Source of the DNA: Bacteroidales bacterium
GTDB lineage: Bacteria > Bacteroidota > Bacteroidia > Bacteroidales > JAGOPY01
DNA: 7,816 nucleotides
Assembly (NCBI GenBank): GCA_030638325.1
Contig: DAOWEV010000158.1
Coordinates: forward strand, 1 to 7,816
Direction: 5' to 3'
Below, in pieces: positions 1-4,418 of this stretch (the first letter of the stretch is position 1; each line of letters begins with the position of its first letter). The notes under the pieces were generated by a model that was not told the DNA's origin, ran no database searches, and was given only the letters and a program-made list of their open reading frames with translations. The translations under genes were made by a program, and so were the position numbers.

Positions 1-2486
1 AAGATACTGTCATAGTTGCCTGGATAGAACAGCCACTGGCTTCTATCGGTATGACTGTTGACACATCCGACTGTGGTACACTGTGCTATGATCTGACCGG
101 ACTGGGCGTTTCAAAATACGTATATGCTGCTCCGCCTAGTGTAAACTGGGACAATGCACACTGGGAGTTCATTTCAGGGCCCGGCATTGCCACTTTCACA
201 ACTCCATCTAATCCAAATACAAATCTATGTGTAGATACCTATGGTGTTTATAACATAAGGTGGATTGAAATGAACGGACCTGCCTGTGGTATGACGTGGT
301 ACTGTTCAGATACTGTAGAGGCTACAGTACACTTCTATGAAGACCCGACCGCTGACGCCGGACCGGATGATGCTGTATGCGGCTGGTGCTATACCTTGAA
401 TGCTACACCATGGACGTATCTGCCACCACCGAATCAACTCGCAGCCAATGAGGCAATGTACTGGACAGCAGATCCTAATAATACGTGTACAGTCAGCTTT
501 GTCGATGCCTCACAGCCTGCAACGCAAGTCTGCTTCGACTTAGGAGATTGCCTGCAATGCTATGGCACCTATAACTTCATATTCCACCAGATAAATGGCA
601 ACTGCCATGAAACTGATACGGTGGCAATTGACTTCCACAACATGCCTGATCCTATTCCTATAGCAACAGATGATGATGGGACTAACGATTGTGGTATGAT
701 GAGAGCTACAACCACCTTGTGGCCGAACGGTATCATGGAAGTATGTGCCGATGCATGCATGGACTTTTATATTCCTGCCGGAACCTATCTCGATGACTGC
801 GGGACAGTATTACCATACCTGAACCCGGATTGGGTCTATCAATGGTCAGTTATCGGACCTGCCGGTACAACCTTCGAGGCACAAGCCGGTTACAATAACG
901 GTGGCGTATGGGTCTATCCGACACTGGATGTTTGCTGGGGAGAATGCTGTGATACAGCTATTATTTACCTGAACATTTCATCTCCGTATTGTGATACCAC
1001 ACTGGAATATAAATTCTATGTAAACCATCTGCCGGATGCTGAGATCCAAGGTCCTGAAGTAGCTGAAATAAGCACTATCTTCTACTATACAACATTGTTT
1101 GATTCATGCTACCTCTATAACTGGCAGGTAGAACACTGCGGTGTGATCACAAGCGGCCAGGGAACCAACACTATCGGAGTTCACTGGTTGGTACTCGAAA
1201 ACAACGGTATCGGCGAAATCGTACTGAATGTAGAGGATACCTGTACAGGCTGCTGCAACATCGGACAACTCGATGTTACGGTACTGCCTCAGGGATCACT
1301 GGGAAGCGATGTGCTGAGTGGCCATGTAACCTATGACAACGCTGCCTCGACACCATTAAACGGTGTTGATGTGACCTTGTGGAATGCTGGTGTAGCTGTA
1401 TTTACAACCACAACCTTTAACGATGTTGGCGGTAACGGTGCAGGATACTATGAATTCACAGGTATCAACGGAGCCACCACATTCGGTGTGACGGCTGCCT
1501 ATGGTGCGGATTGGTTCGGCGCCAATGCTACGGATGCGCTGGCAGTTGAATTAAATGTTATCGGTCAATACCCGATCGTTTGGGATAACTTGAACACTGA
1601 AGCCGGTGATGTAAATGCTTCCGGAGGACTTTCAGCAACTGATGCTCTCTGGATCAAGCAACGTGCCATCGCCATGGTGAATATGTTCCCGGCCGGTGAC
1701 TGGGCATTCGATCCTGCCATGAGTTCACTCGGAATAGGTGTATATGACTTCATGTCACTCAACTATGGTGATGTTAACAGGTCTAACGTTCCTACCGGCG
1801 TTAAGGAAGTTCCGGCTATCGACCTCGTAGTCGACGGAACCATCTACGTTGAAGCCGGTAAGGTATTCGAACTGCCGATCAGGGTAGCCGATGCCGTGGA
1901 ACTGGGCGCTATAACCCTGAACCTCGGGTTCAACAGTGAACTGTTAGAAGTTGTGGATGTCAGCTCATTCGAAGGAATGATCAGAAGCATCAACGACAAC
2001 AACATCATGGTTGCATGGGCAAATACCAACACTGTGAGCATGCTCGACAACGATGCAGTGATCACGGTTAAGGTCAAAGCTCTTGGTGAAATCACCACCA
2101 GCGATGAACTCTTCAGCATCGGACTCGGTTCTGAATTTGCCGATGGCAGCGCTAACGTCATCAATGAAATGACATTGAAGACCTTCGGCGTATCCACCGA
2201 CATTGCACCTGCTGATTATGCACTGGGCAACAACAGGCCGAACCCGTTCACACAGAATACCGAAATAGAATATAGCCTGCCGGAAACAGGTAAGGTACGT
2301 CTGACTGTCATCAACATCCTCGGATCTGAAATAGCTACTCTCGTAGAAGCTACTCAGTCTGCAGGTACTTACACGGTGATGTTCAGCTCTGCCGGACTTA
2401 CACCTGGCGTATATCTCTACAAACTGATTGTTGACGGCGAAAGCAAAGATTTCGTTGAAACAAGAAGAATGGTAATTTCTCACTAA
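1..2486 (+). CDS. Giant T9SS-exported surface protein, 3' part (Cys-rich PKD-like repeats, dockerin-like, cohesin-like, sorting domain)
   Basis: The 5' end lies outside the window. The frame is open from nt 3 and the ATG at 51 sits inside a repeat, so it is an internal Met; residue numbers here count from it. Order of parts: four PKD-like modules (to about residue 413), a carboxypeptidase-regulatory-like beta domain (about 422-486), a split dockerin-like region (about 484-580), a cohesin-like domain (about 588-714) and a type A T9SS sorting domain (about 722-811). The tail of another module at nt 3-32 shows that the repeat array continues upstream. The repeats hold 25 cysteines in 402 residues, and the remaining 409 residues hold none. 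Known of the family: such proteins cross the outer membrane by T9SS and are attached at the surface or released. Inferred role: a long extracellular stalk or adhesin with protein-binding modules near the anchor. No catalytic domain is visible. A perfect-stem terminator follows the stop codon. Confidence 0.9.
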   Translation, partial: DTVIVAWIEQPLASIGMTVDTSDCGTLCYDLTGLGVSKYVYAAPPSVNWDNAHWEFISGPGIATFTTPSNPNTNLCVDTYGVYNIRWIEMNGPACGMTWYCSDTVEATVHFYEDPTADAGPDDAVCGWCYTLNATPWTYLPPPNQLAANEAMYWTADPNNTCTVSFVDASQPATQVCFDLGDCLQCYGTYNFIFHQINGNCHETDTVAIDFHNMPDPIPIATDDDGTNDCGMMRATTTLWPNGIMEVCADACMDFYIPAGTYLDDCGTVLPYLNPDWVYQWSVIGPAGTTFEAQAGYNNGGVWVYPTLDVCWGECCDTAIIYLNISSPYCDTTLEYKFYVNHLPDAEIQGPEVAEISTIFYYTTLFDSCYLYNWQVEHCGVITSGQGTNTIGVHWLVLENNGIGEIVLNVEDTCTGCCNIGQLDVTVLPQGSLGSDVLSGHVTYDNAASTPLNGVDVTLWNAGVAVFTTTTFNDVGGNGAGYYEFTGINGATTFGVTAAYGADWFGANATDALAVELNVIGQYPIVWDNLNTEAGDVNASGGLSATDALWIKQRAIAMVNMFPAGDWAFDPAMSSLGIGVYDFMSLNYGDVNRSNVPTGVKEVPAIDLVVDGTIYVEAGKVFELPIRVADAVELGAITLNLGFNSELLEVVDVSSFEGMIRSINDNNIMVAWANTNTVSMLDNDAVITVKVKALGEITTSDELFSIGLGSEFADGSANVINEMTLKTFGVSTDIAPADYALGNNRPNPFTQNTEIEYSLPETGKVRLTVINILGSEIATLVEATQSAGTYTVMFSSAGLTPGVYLYKLIVDGESKDFVETRRMVISH
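3..1289 (+). repeat. Cysteine-rich PKD-like module array within gene 1
   Basis: Modules run at about nt 33-344, 345-644, 645-1031 and 1032-1289, preceded by the tail of another. The first two or three share a start (P-x-A-x-x-G, then D-C-G or V-C-G, then an aromatic or Thr strand) and an end (C-x-D-T-V followed by a beta strand). Module 1 has the SGPGIATF and DTYGVYNIRW strands typical of Bacteroidota PKD-like repeats. Module 4 is a different subtype, with the W-x-V ... I-T-S-G-Q-G-T ... I-x-V-x-W pattern. Lengths vary from about 86 to 129 residues. Beta-sandwich spacers of this kind normally form extended stalks. The boundaries are estimates by eye. Confidence 0.75.
1314..1508 (+). other. 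Carboxypeptidase-regulatory-like beta domain in gene 1
   Basis: Residues about 422-486 (counted from the Met at nt 51) read as L-S-G-x-V-T-Y-D-N-A-A-S-T-P-L-N-G-V, then a beta strand, then G-Y-Y-E-F-T-G-I. This matches the prealbumin-like or carboxypeptidase-regulatory-like fold that often precedes dockerin-like regions in Bacteroidota T9SS cargo. It is the first cysteine-free part of the protein and probably marks the change from stalk to C-terminal functional head. Family-level assignment only. Confidence 0.6.
1500..1790 (+). other. Split dockerin-like (EF-hand) region in gene 1
   Basis: One complete EF-hand-type calcium loop is visible: D520, N522, S524, G525, L527, S528 and D531, followed by the A-L-W-I-K-Q-R helix. 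Before it lies only the second half of a loop (G-A-N-A-T-D-A-L, residues 490-497). After it, past a spacer containing F-P-A-G-D-W, lies only the first half (G-D-V-N-R-S-N, residues 573-579). Joining the trailing half to the leading half would complete a second loop. This layout recurs in Bacteroidota T9SS proteins beside cohesin-like domains. Calcium binding and dockerin function are inferred. Confidence 0.65.
1812..2192 (+). other. Cohesin-like domain in gene 1
   Basis: Residues about 588-714 show the cohesin pattern seen in the other genes of the window: strand E-L-P-I-R-V-A-D, then A-I-T-L-N-L-G-F-N with L-L-E-V-V, then I-M-V-A-W (W656), then a V-I-T-V-K-V-K-A strand. It sits between the dockerin-like region and the sorting domain. 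It is more diverged than the copies in the next two genes. Its ligand is unknown; a dockerin is the obvious candidate. Confidence 0.6.
2214..2483 (+). other. Type A T9SS C-terminal sorting domain of gene 1
   Basis: The last 90 residues carry the classic order: N-R-P-N-P-F-T, I-x-Y-S-L-P-E-T-G-K-V-R-L-T-V, I-L-G-S-E-I-A-T-L-V, A-G-T-Y, L-T-P-G-V-Y-L-Y-K-L, ending R-R-M-V-I-S-H. In characterised Bacteroidota this domain directs cargo through the T9SS outer-membrane channel and is normally removed by the sortase PorU as the protein is attached to the surface or released. Confidence 0.93.
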
Positions 2487-2494
2487 ATTATTCT

Positions 2495-2530
2495 AACCGA
2501 AGAGGGGCTCGTCCCCTCTTCGGTTTCTTT
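2495..2530 (+). terminator. Intrinsic terminator after gene 1
   Basis: A 13-bp perfect stem pairs 2495-2507 with 2513-2525 around the 5-base loop CTCGT. The core is GAAGAGGGG against CCCCTCTTC, and a T-rich run continues to about 2535. It begins 8 bases after the stop codon. The outer A-A and T-T pairs would let it act partly on the opposite strand too, but no minus-strand gene is visible to need it. Confidence 0.92.
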
Positions 2531-2620
2531 AATTTACCCGAAAAACCCGGCTGATATTAAATAAGGTATAAAAAGATTAATGGACAATCAAAAGTTATTG
2601 CTGCAAAAGCAGGCTTTTAC
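2526..2620 (+). promoter_or_regulatory. Presumed promoter and leader region of gene 2
   Basis: This AT-rich gap lies between a strong terminator and the next start codon, so a promoter for gene 2 is expected here. I find no convincing copy of the Bacteroidota -7 consensus (TAnnTTTG) with a properly spaced -33 element, and no strong Shine-Dalgarno site. The call rests on position only. Confidence 0.35.
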
Positions 2621-4330
2621 ATGCTTAAAGTTCAAATCATAATATTAATCTTATTGCTGCCCATCGTTATGAAGTCACAAAATGTTACAGCAACACTTGG
2701 AAACCGGACAGCCTGTCCACCCGACAGCGTGATGGTTCCAATGGATGTGACGGATTTTATCGATATCGCGGCCATGACCTTTAATATCGGCTATGATACA
2801 AACAGCCTCAGCTTCGCTTCCCTGGAAAATATCAACCCGGTGATCCCGGGCAGCATTTTAAATAATGCCGTCAATGGTGAAGTGATTCTCAGCTGGAGCA
2901 GCCTTGCTGCCTTTACACTTATAAACGGGACGCTCTTCGATCTGAAGTTTTATTACAACTATGATACCAGTGCGCTGACTTTCAATTTCATTGAAATAGC
3001 CAATTCGAACCTGCAGATCATCCCTGTTACTACTACACCGGGTGGGGTATTTCATGAAATCTCCATTACTGCACAACCCGACAGCGTTCAGGCTTATCCC
3101 GACAGTGATGTGACGTTTCTTGTGACCTCCGCCGGCAATGATTTTTTCCAATGGCAAGAGGACACCGGTAACGGATGGGCAGACATTTCCAATGCACCTC
3201 CTTATTCCGGAGCCACCAGTCAATTGCTGACTATTACGGCTGTGCCTCAAACATTTGATGAAAACCTTTACAGGTGCCGCCTGAGTACTTCGAACTGTGT
3301 TCGTTTCACAGAGACAGCCCTGCTTACAGTGGCTGAAGCTTTCCCTGAAGCAAGCATTGCTTCGGTTGCTTCATGCCCGGCACAGGAAATCTTTGTTCCT
3401 GTCGAAATAATTGATTTCATCGAAGTAAACGAATTCACTTTTAATATATCCTTTGATGAAGGTGTACTGGAATTTATGCAACTTGAAAATGTGCATCCTG
3501 ATTTGCAATCGGGCACATTAAACACCAGTCTTTTGTCTAACCCTGTTGCCGTTTCCATACACTGGACCTCCACGGGATCCATCAGCCTCAGTAATACAAC
3601 ATTATTTGACCTGAAATTTGATTTTAATGAGGATGATTCATATCTGAACTTCATTGATGGAACCCAGACACTGAATATTTATTCAAACATAATCGATGTA
3701 ACTTATAATAACGGAGAGGTAATCCAATCCGAAACACCGGAGATCACCTCTCAACCCGAAAATATAACAGTGGAAGTCGGGGATGAAGCCAACTTTATTG
3801 TCACGGCCTCCGGCGCCACAACCTATCAATGGCAACTTAGTGAAAATGCAGGGGCTACCTGGACAGATCTCGTAAACAATGCGACCTATTCAAACGTTAA
3901 TGAGCCTGAATTGCTGATTCACAATGTTGCATACAGCCTGAATGAAAATCAATATGCATGTATGGTGGGGAACACCATATGCGTGATAAAATCCCAGGCT
4001 GCTGTCCTGTTTGTGGACACCCTGAATAGCGTAAGTGATTACAAACAACATTTTATCCCGGATTTTGAAATAAATCCAAACCCGTTCATGGATCATCTTT
4101 CTTTGAAATGCTCTTTGCCTTTCACTGGAAACCTGGAAGTGAAATTGATAAATGCACAGGGGATCACAGTAAAGAACGCTTATAATAATCATTTGAACAA
4201 AGGAAATTATTCACTTACGATCGAGACAACAGATCTTAAGCAAGGTATATATATTATCCACATTCTATTCACTACTGAAAAGAATGTTCATAGAAAGAGT
4301 TTTAAATTAATAAAACCAACTTATAAATGA
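2621..4330 (+). CDS. T9SS-exported protein with two tandem cohesin-like + Ig-like units
   Basis: The 569-residue protein starts with a signal peptide (hydrophobic stretch at residues 5-16, likely cut near S19-Q20). Order of parts: cohesin-like domain 1 (about 22-147), Ig-like domain 1 (about 148-237), cohesin-like domain 2 (about 243-369), Ig-like domain 2 (about 372-465) and a type A T9SS sorting domain (about 481-569: N-P-N-P-F near its start, L-K-Q-G-I-Y-I-I near its end, final K-L-I-K). The ATG at 2621 is the first in-frame ATG after the stop at 2558, and the signal peptide follows it directly. Gene 3 follows after 88 bp with no terminator between them, so co-transcription is likely. Inferred role: a surface-attached receptor offering two cohesin modules, possibly for the dockerin of gene 3. 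Other ligands, such as polysaccharides or other surface proteins, remain possible. Confidence 0.92.
   Translation: MLKVQIIILILLLPIVMKSQNVTATLGNRTACPPDSVMVPMDVTDFIDIAAMTFNIGYDTNSLSFASLENINPVIPGSILNNAVNGEVILSWSSLAAFTLINGTLFDLKFYYNYDTSALTFNFIEIANSNLQIIPVTTTPGGVFHEISITAQPDSVQAYPDSDVTFLVTSAGNDFFQWQEDTGNGWADISNAPPYSGATSQLLTITAVPQTFDENLYRCRLSTSNCVRFTETALLTVAEAFPEASIASVASCPAQEIFVPVEIIDFIEVNEFTFNISFDEGVLEFMQLENVHPDLQSGTLNTSLLSNPVAVSIHWTSTGSISLSNTTLFDLKFDFNEDDSYLNFIDGTQTLNIYSNIIDVTYNNGEVIQSETPEITSQPENITVEVGDEANFIVTASGATTYQWQLSENAGATWTDLVNNATYSNVNEPELLIHNVAYSLNENQYACMVGNTICVIKSQAAVLFVDTLNSVSDYKQHFIPDFEINPNPFMDHLSLKCSLPFTGNLEVKLINAQGITVKNAYNNHLNKGNYSLTIETTDLKQGIYIIHILFTTEKNVHRKSFKLIKPTYK
2684..3331 (+). 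repeat. Gene 2 internal unit 1: cohesin-like + Ig-like
   Basis: The cohesin-like part opens with A-C-P-P-D-S-V-M-V-P (C32), then F-N-I-G-Y-D and L-S-W (W92), then T-L-F-D-L-K-F. The Ig-like part has F-Q-W-Q (W178), then G-W-A-D-I-S, Y-S-G-A, L-T-I, and the closing Y-R-C-x6-C pair (C219, C226). It matches unit 2 domain for domain at a period of about 220-228 residues. Confidence 0.75.
3347..4015 (+). repeat. Gene 2 internal unit 2: cohesin-like + Ig-like
   Basis: This is the second copy of the two-domain unit. The cohesin-like part opens with S-C-P-A-Q-E-I-F-V-P (C252), then F-N-I-S-F-D and I-H-W (W315), then T-L-F-D-L-K-F. The Ig-like part has Y-Q-W-Q (W404), then T-W-T-D-L, Y-S-N-V, L-L-I, and Y-A-C-x6-C (C447, C454). 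The same cysteine spacing and the identical TLFDLKF strand show descent by duplication; the rest has diverged. Confidence 0.75.
4061..4327 (+). other. Type A T9SS C-terminal sorting domain of gene 2
   Basis: Residues 481-569 give F-E-I-N-P-N-P-F, strand L-E-V-K-L-I-N-A-Q-G, K-G-N-Y-S-L, L-K-Q-G-I-Y-I-I and a basic end with F-K-L-I-K. These are the conserved steps of the type A sorting domain. It marks the protein as T9SS cargo and gives it a route to the cell surface. Confidence 0.88.
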
Positions 4331-4394
4331 AATTTATTCAATTTATTGATTAGCCTGATACTGACTACTAATTGATATAAATGAATCGCAATAA

Positions 4395-4404
4395 GGCAAA
4401 TAAT
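4395..4404 (+). promoter_or_regulatory. Decamer GGCAAATAAT upstream of gene 3 (copy 1)
   Basis: The ten bases GGCAAATAAT start 24 bases before the ATG of gene 3. The same ten bases start 27 bases before the ATG of gene 4. The rest of this 88-bp gap is plain AT-rich sequence without a terminator or a clear promoter. The match could be a shared leader element, the trace of a duplicated gene start, or chance in AT-rich DNA. Confidence 0.25.
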
Positions 4405-4418
4405 TAAAAATTAATGAT

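Noticed and set aside
51..53. ATG as the start codon of gene 1
   Set aside because: The frame is open upstream to the window edge and residues before the Met match the repeat pattern (D-T-V strand), so the Met is internal and no signal peptide follows it.
378..389. C-G-W-C in gene 1 as a thioredoxin-like redox site
   Set aside because: It falls at the conserved V-C-G position of a PKD-like module (C110/C113), with no thioredoxin fold around it. Disulfide bonding within the repeat is more likely.
1965..2483. 172-codon minus-strand open frame
   Set aside because: It lies wholly inside gene 1, opposite the well-supported cohesin-like and sorting domains, and its translation resembles no family.
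2605..2618. Small hairpin (AAAAG, loop CAGG, CTTTT) just before the gene 2 start
   Set aside because: It has only five pairs, four of them A-T. It is too weak to call an operator or attenuator.
4346..4374. Candidate promoter (TTG, then TACTAATTG) between genes 2 and 3
   Set aside because: The second box does not fit TAnnTTTG without a gap, and genes 2 and 3 may share a transcript.
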